From Cochliopodium minus (taxonomy: Eukaryota; Discosea; Himatismenida; Cochliopodiidae), in assembly GCA_024220525.1 (NCBI GenBank), contig JAMYWO010000034.1:1-64000 (forward strand): DNA of 64,000 nt, written 5' to 3'. Shown piece after piece: positions 1 to 13,400 of the stretch. The translations under genes were made by a program, and so were the position numbers. Position 1 is the first letter of the stretch. Every line of letters begins with the position of its first letter. The notes beneath the pieces are model-generated. The model had not been told where the DNA came from and ran no database searches. It saw only the letters and a program-made list of their open reading frames with translations.

Positions 1-1912
1 ATAACTTCTAATATACAATTGATATTACATACAGTGTATGGTGATTCGCATAATTAAGCAAATTATTTTTCCTTATGGCATTGATTGTCTATTGAAATTA
101 TAGAAAATGGAGATCTGATATCATTTGGATACGATTCAGATGGACAGTGTGGAGCGGGTGGTTCCAATACTTTCTTCCCTAAAGTGATTATGAACAATAA
201 AAAGATCAAGAAGATCACTTTGGGAGTATATACCTCTTTTTACGTGGAAGGTAAATTTATTGAAAATTCAAAAAAAATTTAAATCAAAAGAAAATATTTC
301 ATACTAAAGAAAATGGAGATATGTATGGTTGTGGTAAAAAAATTCTTAAATTTCATTTTTTCATTCATCTATTTCTTTAAATTAAATTTTAAAGGGAGAA
401 ACAAAGAAGGACAACTGGGAAATGGGAGCAATATCCAAGAAAACACCTTTAAATTTATAACGAAAGATGTAAAAAAAGTAGCAGCCTCAAGAAATTTCAC
501 AATCATTCAAAAAAGTAATTATTTTTTTTTTTTTCATTTTTATTTTTTATTTTTTATTTTTTATTTTTTATTTTTTATTTTTTAAAAATTAATAGAGGAT
601 AATTATTTGTATTTTGCTGGGGAAAATCATAACATTTCGATTTCTTCAAATACTTTTGTCAAGATGCATGATATTGATGATGTGGTTCATTTCATTGTAG
701 GAGAAAATCATATTCTTGTTTTAAACAGTAAAGAAATTTATAAATTTTTTATTATTTTTTTTTACATAATACATGAGAGTTTATAATAATGGAAGATATT
801 TAAATTGATACATTTCTACTTAATCAAATTTTTTTAATAAAAAGGAAATGGGGATATTTTTGGAAGAGGATTAAATTCTTCTTTTGAACTCGGATTGGGT
901 GAAACATCATTTTTGCCAAAAGACAAATTTCATCTTGTGATGAACAGAAAAGATATCAAATCTATGTGTGGAGGGGCTTATCATACTTTCATAATGACTG
1001 GTTAAAAAAAATTCTTTTTGAATTAAAATTATCCATTAATTAGTTTTTATTTTTAAAAATAGATGAAGAACTTATTTCGTTTGGAAAAAATACTTATGGG
1101 CAACTTGGTCTATCTCATCAACTAAATTCTCTTCCCACTAAAGTTACTTTATATGAAAAACTTTCTAATGTTAAAAGTATCCATTGCGGGGGTGATTTTA
1201 CATTGTTACTCACAAGTAAATAAAAGAAAGAAAATTGTATATACATACATAAAATGTAATTTTTAATTTTAATAAAAGAGAACGGAAAAGTTTACTCAAC
1301 AGGTAGTTTTCTTTTTTCTAAATATTATTTTCTTTTTATTATTTTTATAATAAGGATACAACAGTAGTGGAAGAATTAATCAACCCCTTGACATAAATCT
1401 ATCATGTGAATTTAGGTTAGTTTTAATGGACATTTTATATGTTTCTTGTGGATGGGATCACTCTATTTTCATCAACAGTAAAACCAATAAAATAAAAAAT
1501 AATTCTGTTAAACATTTATTTATTTTCCAAAATTTTAATAGACAAAAAAGAAACCCTTACTTGTGGACTGAATAGTTATGGAGAATTAGGAAGGACTACT
1601 CTACAAAACGATCAGCTAGCTAATGTTTGTCTCACTCAAACAATACTCATCTTACAAAATGTAGATCACCCTCTCACCTATGTAAAAAAAAAACCTCTTT
1701 TTTTTGATTTTTCTTTAAACTTTAACTTTTGGTAATAATTTTTTTTTTAGGAATGGTCTCCTGAAAAACATAACTTTTTTCCACAAAATTTCAGGGAAAC
1801 TGTCCATATTTTTTTGCTTTGTTTGAAAAGAATCTACAATCTTTCCAAAGAAAAATCTGTTGCTCTCAGAGTACCAAGACCAATCACTTATTTGATTATT
1901 AAATTGTTTTGA
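1..1912 (+). CDS. RCC1-repeat (beta-propeller) protein, 5' end missing or unresolved
   Basis: About nine short exons encode repeated RCC1 blades: segments such as GRNKEGQLGNG, SFGKNTYGQLGL and TCGLNSYGELGR alternate with CGG-H-type segments (GGAYHTFIMT, CGWDHSIFINS). RCC1 propellers serve as GTPase exchange factors or protein-binding platforms; which applies here is unknown. The first clear exon starts near 104 after an acceptor; I could not resolve a start codon in the first 100 bases, so the gene probably begins before the window. Introns recur at blade boundaries, just before the E/D-N-G turn. The last exon (from 1751) carries EWSPEKHNFFPQNFRE and LPxP-like residues, resembling the hydrophobic C-terminal tail of protist RCC1 proteins, and ends with TGA at 1910-1912. 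It converges on the Ras gene 144 bp away. Confidence 0.8.
537..585 (+). repeat. Simple repeat (ATTTTTT)n inside an RCC1 intron
   Basis: Tandem T-rich heptamer-like units fill most of an intron between two RCC1 exons. Such tracts are common in introns of this window and are probably slippage products serving as polypyrimidine tract. Confidence 0.6.
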
Positions 1913-2056
1913 ATTGTCTTCAAAAATAAACAGGATTTTCAATTTTTTTTAATTTTCGATACAAAAAAGGTGAAAAATAATTTTTTTGATAAATACATTG
2001 GTTTATTAATACATTTTTTGTTACACAATACAATTTTAAATCTTTTGGGATTTATT

Positions 2057-2682
2057 TTATAAGATACTGCATTTTGCTTTTTTGTTTCCTTTGATTGGTT
2101 TTCTATCTTGTTGAATTTTGCGAACAAGATGGAAGACAGATTCGTCGATGTTGATTCTCTTCTTGGAAGATGCCTCATAAAGATCAATGTTCTCATATTT
2201 AGCAAAGGATTTTGCTTCTTCATGAGATACTTCTCTTTTATCATCCAAATCACATTTATTACCAACTATGATGATAGGGATTTGATTGAGATCATATTTC
2301 ACTCTTTTGATTGATTCCAATAGCTCTGTCAACTTCTCAAATGAAGCCCTGCTTGTAATGGAATACAATAAAATGAATCCTTCAGATTCTCTTATCCATT
2401 GATCACGCAATGCAGAGAACTCATCTTGTCCTGCAGTGTCCAAAATCTCTATTCTGCACATATTTCCATCCAATTCCAAATTTCTGGTATAACTATCTTC
2501 AATTGTTGGATCATACATTTCCACAAAGTGAGAAGCACAAAATTGAATGGTACTATTTTAATTGAAGGAAAAATAAATAAATATTCCATAAAAAAAATTA
2601 AATTTTTTTTTTGTTACAATGCTGTTTTTCCTACAGCTCCATCTCCAAGTACACATAACTTAAAATTAGAAGAAGAACTCAT
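2057..2682 (-). CDS. Ras-family small GTPase
   Basis: Two exons (2682-2618 and 2552-2057) give a 186-residue protein in a consistent frame. It has the P-loop GDGAVGKTA, switch I YDPTIEDSY, DTAGQDEF with the catalytic Gln, the base-binding motif NKCD, an EASS segment in the place of ETSA, and a C-terminal CSIL, a CAAX box ending in Leu that predicts geranylgeranylation. Preceding Lys residues (KGNKKAK) would help membrane binding. All GTP-binding motifs are intact, so it should be an active plasma-membrane or endomembrane switch of the Ras/Rap type. The intron lies just after the P-loop. The RCC1-RasGEF encoded at 37945-41962 is a conceivable exchange factor, which is inference only. Confidence 0.95.
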
Positions 2683-2952
2683 TTTTTGTTGTTTATTTGA
2701 TTTCAAGTTAGATTTTTTTTTTTTTTTAAATTTTGTTTGAAAAATATATTTTTCAAAGTGATTGAAATAAAATAATTTTAAAATACTTTTCTAAAAATAG
2801 AAAATATGTAAAAATGGAAAATAACTTTTTTTTTTTAGTCAATCGATTGAAAAAAAGTGTTGAAAGGTATGGAAATAGATAAAAAGATAAAAATTTTTAA
2901 TATACACTTATGATTATGTTTAAATTCAAAAATATGGAATCAAGTAGATCAT

Positions 2953-4527
2953 TTATTTCCTCCAATTTACAATCCTATCCTCACAAGAATAATAAAATCG
3001 ATCAGATTCACCATACAAAGGACAACAACGAACATTGTGAGGAGGTTTATCAACAAAAGTAGAAGGTCTCACTTGTAAAGATTTTTTAAAAAATCCAAAA
3101 TTGTTTTGTTTGTGAGGGATCAAGTCTTCTGAGTAGAAATTGATGATGGAAGGATCAACTATGATCTTGTTGTATCCTCTTCCCCAGAGATCTTGGCACA
3201 ATAACGTGCATTCGGAAGCTTCACATTCTCCTTTTAATGCGTATTTAGTTTTGCCAGAGTGTCTAAATCTAATTCCTTCGTAAAATGGTTTTGCTTGAAA
3301 AAAATAATTTTTGAAAGCTTTTTTTATTAAAACAAAACAAATTAATAAACAAAAATTATACTCAAAGAAAAACAAAATTATGAAATTAAATAGAAAGAAA
3401 AAAATATGAAATCAAAAAATTACGATTCAATGAAGCCATTCCTCCCCATGAACTATTTACCATTACAAAAAAAAATAATAAAGATTAATTTTAAAACATT
3501 TTTATTACCAATAAACCTGAAAAGGATCTCCTTTATTTAAAAGAGAGGAGAATTGTTTATGATCAAAGCTTCCGTCAAGCTCTCTTAACACCCATGTGTC
3601 ATACAACTTTATGTTTGTCTCATTCAGTTCTACATCAAATCCACTCACCAAATCATATTCTTCTTCATATAATAACTTTAAAGCATCTTCCGCACAAAAT
3701 ATAATCTTGTTTTTTATTATTAATTTTTTTTTTAAATCAAAAAACCTTTGATTTTATCTTACATCATTTAAAAATAATATTCTGTCATATTTTTCTGTTG
3801 ATTGGTAAAATGGTTCTAAAGCAAGATTTCTCATGTATCTTTTTATTTGAAATGAAATAAAAGAAATATTTAAATTTGATCAAATTATTTACGACAAATA
3901 GTCAATCCTTCCTTTAAAAGGATTTTTCAACAATATCAGTTCAGTCCATCTTAATCAAAAAAAAAAAGGTGAAAACAATCAAAAATTTCTTCAAAAATTT
4001 TACGGGACGATATCGTTAAATGAGAAAGTCTTGTGTTTGATACCTCTTTCTTGAAGATAATCTCCTATAAATGTAACATAGAAGGGAGAAAGATCAACAG
4101 AATGAGATTCCAAGATGGAGACAAAGATATCTTTGGGGTCAAGATAATTCAACAACCTTTCGAATTCTGAAAACCACAAGGGAATTAAATCTTCATTATT
4201 ATTGAACATTGCTGCTAAAAAATACTTTTTTTTTTTTTCTGAAGAATTTTTTATTGAGATTTTTTTATCACTGCATTCCAATTTCTTGGATGTGATGTTT
4301 GATCTATCTATTATCACATTTTTGTAATCATAGTACTTATTTAAAACTACTTTTTCAATAAATTTTCTTTGTATTATGAAACAATATTCTTTGCAGGATT
4401 TTGATAACTCCTTTATCTTCTCTGGGATATTGATATAATAGTCCAAGATCAAATATGATATTAGGGAGGAGAAAACAAAAAAGATTATGAACACCACAAA
4501 AAATAAAAAGATCATATTTCTCCTCAT
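2953..4527 (-). CDS. CAP59/CMT1-type alpha-1,3-mannosyltransferase-like type II membrane protein
   Basis: About six exons. Residues 5-30 form a single hydrophobic anchor after MRRN, giving a Golgi type II topology. The lumenal part follows the cryptococcal mannosyltransferase (CAP59_mtransfer) order: AAMFNNNEDLIPLW, VSILESHSVDLSPF, YMRNLALEPF, DRILFLNDV with the NDV/D-type metal site, YDLVSGFDVEL, YDTWVLRELDG, NSSWGGMAS, then ECEASECTLLCQDLWGRGY. First three exons checked: 4527-4004, 3949-3893 and one starting 3838 join in frame. In fungi this family transfers mannose to capsule or cell-surface glycans using GDP-mannose; the acceptor here is unknown. It is divergent from the nucleolar gene at 4901. 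The family call is strong; the donor sugar is inference. Confidence 0.85.
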
Positions 4528-4900
4528 TTTTTTATATTTTTTAATCCAAGGTCAGATATTCTGGAAAAGAGGATATTTCTTTAGTGTGAGATGTATTATG
4601 AAAAGAAATTTTTTGATTTGATTGAAATATTAAAGGTATTGAAGTGAATACATGCTTATAAGATAATGTGTTTATAAAGAAATGATATACCGATAATTAG
4701 TATACTAATTTTTGAAATGAATATTTGTAATATTGAATGTTATTTTAAATTTATTGTTTTTATAGATGTGGATTCAAATATCAAAGACAAAATGAAATTA
4801 TATTTTAAAAATGTGTTGGAATTCCTGATATCTTCTTCAATTTTTTCATTATTTTTTTTTTTGATCTTTGTGATAAATTATCAAGAAAAAATAAAAAAAA
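4528..4900. other. Divergent intergenic region, likely two promoters
   Basis: Sits between the starts of the mannosyltransferase (-) and the nucleolar gene (+). AT-rich with no convincing coding exon: an open frame from 4717 overlaps the downstream start in another frame and looks like chance. No clear TATA box or other motif can be singled out. Confidence 0.5.
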
Positions 4901-7900
4901 ATGGACAAGAATTCACCAAAAGGAAAGAAGAATAATCAGAATAAACAAAGAAAACAGAAAGCTTTTAAGAAAAATACATCAAAGAACAATAACAAGAATA
5001 AAGCCCCAAATAAAAATAACAAGAATAATTTAAAGAACAATAATAAGGTCCCAAATCAAAATAACAAGAATGAAAAACAGAAAAATGATATCCAAGAAAA
5101 TATCAAAAACACCTCGATCGATCAAAAAGTGGTTGACAACAAAGAAAGAATAAGACAAAATCAATTGAAAAAGAATACTGAAGGAGAAAATTTAAAGAGA
5201 ATTGAATTGAAGAAAAAGGTCAATAAAATGATGCCATTAAGCACCAGGATGAATATCTTATTGGGACAAGCCAAGGATAACAAACAAAAGATTAACAAAA
5301 ACATAACTTATTCGAATGAGAAATTAATATTTGAGATAATCAAAGTTCTCACAAAATCAAATAAAAATAAGGTAAAAATTTTCTTTCGAATGTATACATT
5401 TAAAAAATCTCCGCATTGGATAATATAATAATTCATTTAAACATATCAATTGAAAAGGAATTAAACAATGAATATATCGATTATATCATTAAAAGAACTA
5501 TATCTGGATTGGGTATGCCTGATGAAGAATACAAACCTATCTTGGCAACATTATTGTCCAAACTCCTTTTGGTCGAATCTATAACAATTGAGAGATTAGA
5601 GAAAAGTGTATCACAAGAGTTGGATCTCAACGATTGTGAAACTTCATCTGTAAAAACTTTTTCATTAATCTTTATTAAATCATTAGGATCTTTAATTTTT
5701 TCAATGTTTTGGTTATTTATTATTTCTTGTTTTTATTTTTTAGGCTTTAAAAGGAGTTGCTAGTGGTATTCTTTATTATTCCTTCACTGTTGTTTCTTCC
5801 GCACTGTTCAAAAAATTAGAAAAATCCGAACAACTTGAGTTTTCTGAAAAGTACATCAAGAAAGCAGACAAAATTGTGAAAGAAAAGGAGATTCTTTATC
5901 CTCTTGCTGTAAAGTTGGTCAAGAACATCATGGAAACTGTAAATCCAAGCAATAGCGAGTTTGCTCCTCTTTCAAAAGCTATCAACAACCTTGTTGTCAA
6001 TGATTTCAACCAATTGAAACACGTATGCCAGATTGAGCTTGCTCTTTTCTTGGAAAGAGACTACAGAGAATTGTGGAAAAGCAACTTTACAAAATGGAAG
6101 ACTTCCAACGTCATTTCCAAAACTACCATTGATGCAACTTTGAACTCTTGCTTCCAATTTTCAGCAACAGATCTCCCTCAAGACTCTACTCAAATCTGGA
6201 CTTATTTTGCTCATTCTGTTGTTTCACAAGGAAAAGATGTTTTCAAACAATTTTGGGAGAGCTTGTCCAGCCATTTCGATAATGACCAAAAGCCTAAGAG
6301 AAGAACGTGTCTTCTTCTTTCTAGGGAGGTCCTTTCCTTCACCGAATTGTTGAATGACAACATGATCCAAACCATTTTGTCTCGTTCTTTCCTCGAAATG
6401 TTTAGAAATAACTTTAATGTTAAATCAAAAAATATCACTGTTGCAAGGGAAATTGTAATTTTGTTTTTGTTTTAATAGATAATTTTATTTTATTTTTTTA
6501 TTTTCCTAGTCTAATAACATTGTTAATCTCGTTAAATCAAGATCTGAAAGATTTGCTCTTCTCATCATCAAGACTTTGTGTGCTTCCAAAATTGCAAGCG
6601 CAGTTGCAAAGCTTATCGATTTGTCCATTGGAGTTTGCGTAGATCCTGAGACAAGAGGAAGACTCATCAAGTACTTTTTAGAAGAAGCAAAAAAAATCGA
6701 CATCATTCAAATCAAGCTTAAATACCTCAAATGGGCAAACAAAGCAGCATCTAACGTTAAATCTGCACATAAACATGACATCCATAGTGTATTGAAAGAA
6801 CTTATCACTCAAGGTTTGTTTGTAGAACACAAGGTATTAGCAAAGGGTGATGACAAGACAGAAGTAAAGGAAGATTCCGAAGAAGAGGAGAAAGCTACTG
6901 ATGAGCCAAAGAAGGAAATAAACTACAACGAACTCTTATTGAATAAAACATACAAACTTTTGGACACTTTAATGGGAGCAGGAAGTATAATCATCATTTT
7001 TTTTTTTACTTAAATTTTATTAAAAATTTTTTCATTCATCAAATAACTTTAATTTTTTTTTATAGTTGATTTAGATGAGAGAGATAACGTATGGCAATAC
7101 AGTTTGGTTAACTTTGTGAGAGAAAAGGAAAAGAAGCAAAAGGTAGTGTTGAAATCCAACAAGTACTCCACTCGCGCCCAAAAGAAGATTTTCTCCCTCC
7201 TCAAAACTTTGGCGAATGAAAAATCCGAGCAGATCAACTCCTTCAAAGCGCTCTTGTCGCACGTCTACCTCCTCTCCTTCCAAGACACCACCAAAGAGTT
7301 TTCCAAAGAAATTAAAGAGTTGTGTCAATGTATCAGTGATTTTGAAAAGGACAAAAAAACTATGGAAAGCAACATTTCCGTCATCATCGATATCCTCATT
7401 GGTTTGTTGACCAGAAACAACTGTAAAGGTGTTGTCAAATCTTTTTTCCGTGCCAACTCCAAGCACATCACTGAGGATGCTCTTGATCTTCTCATCAACG
7501 TTGCTGATCCATTGAACAATGATCTCAACTTCAACGACGAAGACATGAACCAAGATGAATTGAACTTGTTGGGTAAAAATTTTTGTCTTTATTTTGTTTT
7601 GATCATTTTTTTAATTTTATTATTCTTGGATCTAATGATTATAAAGAACAATAATTTTTGATAAAGATGAAAAATTCTTTCAGCCATTAATTTTATGAAT
7701 ATCCATTTATATTTTAAAACCTAAAAATCATCTTTTTTTTTTTTAATTTTTTATTCTCGAAAATTTTTATTTACTTTGTTTTTATAGTTGATAAAGGAGA
7801 GAACGAAAGTGATGAAAATGAAGGAGGTTTCGAGAACGATGTACAAGACATGCTCGACGAAGTAGACATCCCAGAAGGTGCAGAAATCAAGGACTACGAT

Positions 7901-10258
7901 GATGATGATGAAAATGAGCCTCAAATACTCAACAAGAACAAAAAAAACTTGGAGAAACTCTTGCGTGAATCTAAAATTGCTCAAGAATTCATTGAGGGAG
8001 ATTATGATATCCCTCTCGAAAATGCTAACCCTAAAGATCTCGAAAGAATCGACAACGCTCTCATTTCTTTTTTTAACGAGAAGAATTCTGGGAAACCAAA
8101 AAAGAGTAATAACCTACTTTTTTTCCTATTTAAAAATTTATCAATTTAATTATTTTTATTTTCTTTATATTTTATATTTTTGATTTTTAATTTTTTTATT
8201 TATATTTTTTTATTTTAAAAAAAAATAGAAAACGAAATGGAATTGCAACAAATCCAACACAAGATCAGAGCCCTCAACTTGCTCTACTTCCACCTCTCCA
8301 AAGTACCAGAACACAGAAACGTGCTCCTCTCCATCCCCAAACTTCTCTCCTTCCTCGTTCGCTACTCTGTCGCCACCAACAACAAAATAGCAGACAATGT
8401 TCAAGAAAGCGAGGATTCTGTTGAAGAAAATTCCAAAAACGACAAGACTAACCATAATGTTGATGATGAGAATGTTGACGATGAAAGCGATGATAAAAGT
8501 GAAGAAGCTGTTGTCTTCAAAAAGGACAAAGATGGAAGTGAAAGTAAAAAAAAATTTTTAAAGTTTTATTCTATTTAATATTTTATTCAAATATTTAATT
8601 CTTTCATATTTTTCAAAATATTATTTATTTTTTATTTTTGTTTATGTTTTATTTCTATTTATTTTTATTTACTTTTATTTATTTTTTATATTTCATATTT
8701 TTCAATTTTTTATTTTTTTTTTATATAATAGGTAGTGATGAAGAAGATGACGAAGATATGGAATCAGACGAACCAGAATTCGACAAATACAAAAACTACG
8801 TGAACCCAGACATCTCCAAAATGATCACCAAGATCCTCCACAAAATCGTCCTCAAATCCAAGAAGCCTCCTACCACATGGGACAAAGATGAAATCTCTAA
8901 AGTCTTCTACGAATTATTGAACATGGTTGGTATTTTCAATACAAAGTAAAAAAATTTTAATAATTTTTTTCTAATTTTTTATTTAAATTTAAGATTTCAT
9001 TTGAAATTTTTTTGAATTTTTTTTTTTTTGTTTGTCGTATTTTTTATTAACTGATGATTTCAGGCATTTGTCTTATTTCTTTGCAGAAAACTCTGAGCTA
9101 CCTAATAAAATTTCTGATAATCAAAAATAATATGACCTTCATTTCATTTTATATTATATTTTATATTTTATATTTTAATATTTTTATTTTTTATTTTTTA
9201 CATTTTATTTTATTTTTTGTTTTTTCCAAAAGTGATCACAAGGATTTCCTTCAAAAACACTTGCTCGAGATCATTGTATTTTTGGGTCGTGGTCTTGATT
9301 CCCAACAAGTAACTCATTTTTTTGATTTTTTTTTTTTCATTTTATTATTATTTTGATTTTTTTTTATTTTTTATTTTTTTTTGATGTTTTTTAGTTGTCT
9401 CAATGTTTCTCAGACAAAACAACTCAAACATTCAAGAAAATAGTCGTTTCAGAACAAGCAGAGATGATTCTCCAAAGATTGTTGGTGAACTTGCCTGTCT
9501 TGGGTGTCTCTGCCATCAACGCCCTCCACTCCTTCATCTCTGATAATACTCAACCTTTTGATAAATGTATTAAATTTGTCAAAATTGTTGAAAATGTTCT
9601 TCATTTTTCAAAGAAATGTGTAAAAAAAAATTTTATTTCATTTTTTCTTTTATAATTTTAAATTTTATTTCTTTTTTTTTCATTTTTTGATTTTGAATTT
9701 TTTACTTTTATTTTTATTTCTTTCTTTTTTTTTTAAAAGGCAACTTTTAAACCAGAAGAGTTCTATCCTCACTTTTGCAAACCTATCGTCAATTGTTTGG
9801 ACGCCATGTTGAAGAGAAAGGAGATTGTCAAGACTCCCCAAAGAAGAGACAAGCTTTTGGATCAATTCATCAGATTCGTCAAATTTTACAGTGTAGTGTT
9901 CGAAAAAGAAAAAGTAAAAAAAAAATTCTTTTATTTTATCGTTTTAAATTAATTTTATTTTTATTGTTTTAAATTTTTTTACTTTTTTTTTTAAAACTTA
10001 TTTTTTTTTTTTAAGATGTCTAAAATTTGGGATTACGACAACACTTTGAAAGTTTATGTTACAGACTATACCAAGTACTTTCTCGAAAAGAAATCAGTTG
10101 TGAAGAGATTAAGAATCCTCAATAACTATTTTGGTTTACAATTTTTTCCAAAGAGAAAAGAGACTGACTCTGTCAAGACAGAGGCACCACAACAAAACAA
10201 GAGACAAAAAGTTAATCCTCCTACTTCTCAACCTAAGAAAAACAAACAGAACAAATGA
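4901..10258 (+). CDS. MYBBP1A/Pol5-like nucleolar ribosome-biogenesis protein (DNA polymerase phi family)
   Basis: Twelve exons: 4901-5371, 5458-5649, 5744-6454, 6510-6984, 7066-7572, 7788-8105, 8229-8543, 8732-8945, 9233-9308, 9395-9619, 9740-9913 and 10016-10258. They sum to 3921 nt, 1306 residues plus stop, with every junction in phase. The N-terminus is very rich in Lys and Asn (nucleolar-type basic tail). The family signature RTISGLGMPDEEYKPILATL follows, then long alpha-helical repeats, two acidic stretches (DSEEEEKATDE; DYDDDDENEP and SDEEDDEDMESDEPE) as in Pol5, and a basic C-terminus (NKRQKVNPP, PKKNKQNK). Pol5 and MYBBP1A act in rDNA transcription and ribosomal RNA processing; despite the family name they lack a real polymerase site. 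Length fits the family (about 1000-1330). The 287-nt intron 8 is the longest in the gene. Confidence 0.85.
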
Positions 10259-10321
10259 TCTACCACAAACAAAAAGAAAATTAAAATATTTATAAATTAT
10301 TTATTAATAGAAATAATTTTT

Positions 10322-10421
10322 NNNNNNNNNNNNNNNNNNNNNNNNNNNNNNNNNNNNNNNNNNNNNNNNNNNNNNNNNNNNNNNNNNNNNNNNNNNNNNN
10401 NNNNNNNNNNNNNNNNNNNNN
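10322..10421. other. Assembly gap (100 n)
   Basis: Exactly 100 unknown bases between the 3' ends of two convergent genes. No coding sequence appears to be lost. Confidence 0.99.
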
Positions 10422-10451
10422 AACATAAACAAGTTTTCCTTTCTTCCTTTT

Positions 10452-13400
10452 TTAAAAATCAACTAAATTGAACAATTTCATTGATCCATCCAAAGATGTA
10501 GTCAAGATGTTGTTTCCCTTTAGAACATTTAAAGAAGTTATTTTGGCTTGATGTATTTTTACATTGATGTTTTTTCTTTCTTCCATCTCCTCAAGCTGCC
10601 AAACAGTCAAAGAGTAATCATCGCCAGAACATGCAATTAGATTATTTTCCCCAATATCTATCATTTCAATGGCAGTTTTGTTTTGAAGAGACAAGAAAGG
10701 TTGTACAATATTTTTGTGGGATAGTTTCCAAATCTAAAAGAATATTAAATAAAGATGAATTAAATTTTATATTTTTTTTTTTTTTACATTTAATGATCCA
10801 TCCAGTGAAGATGTGACAAATGAGTTTTTGTCATTTGGCATATTTTTGATCTGAGATACACCAGCCTTATATTGGAAGATTTCTTTGGGAGATTTGTTCT
10901 CAGAAAAGTCCCACATCTTCAGATAACTATCACTCGAAGCGGAGATAATTTTCTTACCAAGAAAAGACAAAGAATTGACATTGCTACTATGCACACATAA
11001 TTTTGTGAAGGGAATAGAAGGTTTTCTGATATCAAAAACAACAATTCTACCATCACGTAACCCACCAGCAACTGTATAATCGTTTTTCTCAAAATATTCA
11101 ACCGGAAAACCAAATTCTAAAGATAAAGTTTGATGGGGTTTGGAGTTGTAAGAGATCTCCCTCACATCCCACATTTTAATCGATCCGTCGAACGATGAAG
11201 TGAACAATTCATTGTTAGGGTAAGTTTTGAGACAAGTAATGGCGGAAAGATGAGCTCGATCGATCGATTGAAAGGTGCAATTTTGAGAAAGATCCCAGAT
11301 CTTCAATGATCCTGCATAACAAGTCGTAGCAAACGAATTTTCGGATAATCTCATAATGTTTGATGGCCAATCATTATGTTTCTCTTCGAAGACAAGATTA
11401 CATTTCAATGTGGTTGTATCGTAAGATGCTATCGTCCCATCACAAAAAGTAGCCAAGATATTCTCTTCATTCACTTTCATTGCATTGATGATCGCCTTGG
11501 GAAGCTTGGAATCGAAATAGAATCTCTTCTCAAACGTTTTGATGGTATGTCTGTTTCTGTAGATCTGTTTCTCTTCTTCCTTCTTTATGACTTTCTTCTT
11601 TTTGTTGAACTTGGAAGCCAACTTTTGTCTTAAAGTCTTCTTTTTGTTTTTATCTTCTTCAGGATCTTGAAGGATGATGGGTTTTTCTTGATCTAGACCA
11701 GTCTTGTCTCCATTTTCAACCAATTTTTCGTTTTCTTTCAATTTGACTGTTTTTTCATTAACAACAAACTTATATTTGAGGTTATTCAAAGAAGAGGAGA
11801 TAGTATCATTCTTTTCAATCAAAAGGTTCTGACTAGATTTGTTAATGTTTGATTTTTTAAGGGTTCCTCGTCTATCCTTGGGACTATTATCAATAACAGA
11901 ATTACTTCTTTGAAGCTTCTTCTTTAGGATGTCCTGTTGATCAATATAACTCATGATAGAATTCTCCGCTTCGTAAATGTTGTACTCCATCACGATAGAT
12001 CTTACAAACTTTTTCTTCATGGCAGTGACGACTTTGAGTTTGTCCATCTCATCCAAAACATGTTTGATGAAGTGGATCACCAAGCTGTTCTCCTTCGAAA
12101 TGATCTCAATCACCTCCTTTTCCTCCCTCGTGAGATCCTTCTCCTTGAGACGCCTCTCCTTCCTCTTCAACTTCTTCTCCTCAAGAAAAGATTTTATTAG
12201 AGCAACGAAAAGCTGAGTTCCTTTTGTAACAGAATGTCTTTTAAGAAGGTTCTCTCCATCAATGCTGCTTTCATCGTCAAAACTCTCACTGATCTCACTT
12301 TCACTAACCTCCGCAATGTTTTCCTTCTCCTTCATCTCCTCTTTCTCCACAACTACAGTCTTGTAAATTGTTTTCTCACTGGAAACGTGGCTTTTGGGAA
12401 AGAATCCGATCTTCTTTGTTCTCAAGTTTTTACCTGAAGACCAATCCATTTCTTCATCATTTTCTATCATTTTTATCTTATCTCCCACTTGCAATTCTAT
12501 TTCTTCTTCGGTGCACGGGACAAATTTTTTGATTACCGTTTTGGTGTAAAAGAAGCATTCTTCTCTTTCGTGCATCACTTTTTCGAGCATCATCAGGTTG
12601 GTTTTGGAGAGGATCACTTCGATGTCGTTTTGGTAGTATTCTCTCAATTTTATGTCTGATATTTTGTACAAACAATGTCTCCAAAAAGACAGATCTCCCC
12701 AAACAGAATTTTCACAAAGATAATCTAAAATAGTTCTTTTTTAAAAATTAAAAATAAAAATTAAAAATTGAAAATTTGAAATTCACTTTTTCTCTTCGTC
12801 ATTTGTAATGAAAAGTCCACCACATATTAAAACAAGTTGTAATGTACTATAATCACCCTCTTTCTCAGAATCATTGATTATTTTGGCGAAGAGAACGAAG
12901 AGAGTCTCCGCACTCATGAGGGAGACAGAAACTTGTTTTCTTTTGGGCTGAGAGAAACTAGAAGAAAGGTAATCGAACAGAACATCATCGCCCTGCGTAT
13001 CTCTTTCTCCATCTCCATAAGAAACATTTTGAAGTTTATATGGGAGATCCACTTTCAAAAACTTTACAATACCACTAAAAAGAGTTCTCAAAAAATGGAT
13101 TCTCATCGTTTTGGAACTGGTGTAGGAATAGAGAAGATCTATTTTTGTTTGGAAGAGATGCTCGTTCTGTTCAATTTCTTCGAGGACAAGGAAGGAGAGG
13201 AAGAGATCGGTTATTTTGGAACATTCCTCCATTTTCGTTTCTTGCTTCACTTTCACTTCTTGGTTGGAGATGTGCATCTTGATTGGGTTTTCGTGAACTT
13301 TGATCACTTTAGTGAAGAATTCTCTGTGAAGCCTTTTCTGGTTCTTTGTTAGTTTGGGTGAAGACACTTCTTTTTTGTCGAAAAGTTTTTTGTCGATTTC

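Noticed and set aside
1939-2265. Minus-strand frame beside the Ras gene
   Set aside because: Overlaps the Ras exon in another frame; no motif and no start context.
4717-4935. Open frame with a hydrophobic stretch before the Pol5-like gene
   Set aside because: Overlaps the ATG and basic N-terminus of the nucleolar protein in another frame. Composition is that of AT-rich non-coding DNA, and no splice or homology was seen.
7071-7553. Minus-strand frame of 160 codons inside the Pol5-like gene
   Set aside because: Lies wholly opposite a coding exon with exact splice phases and good family fit. Antisense openness follows from codon bias.
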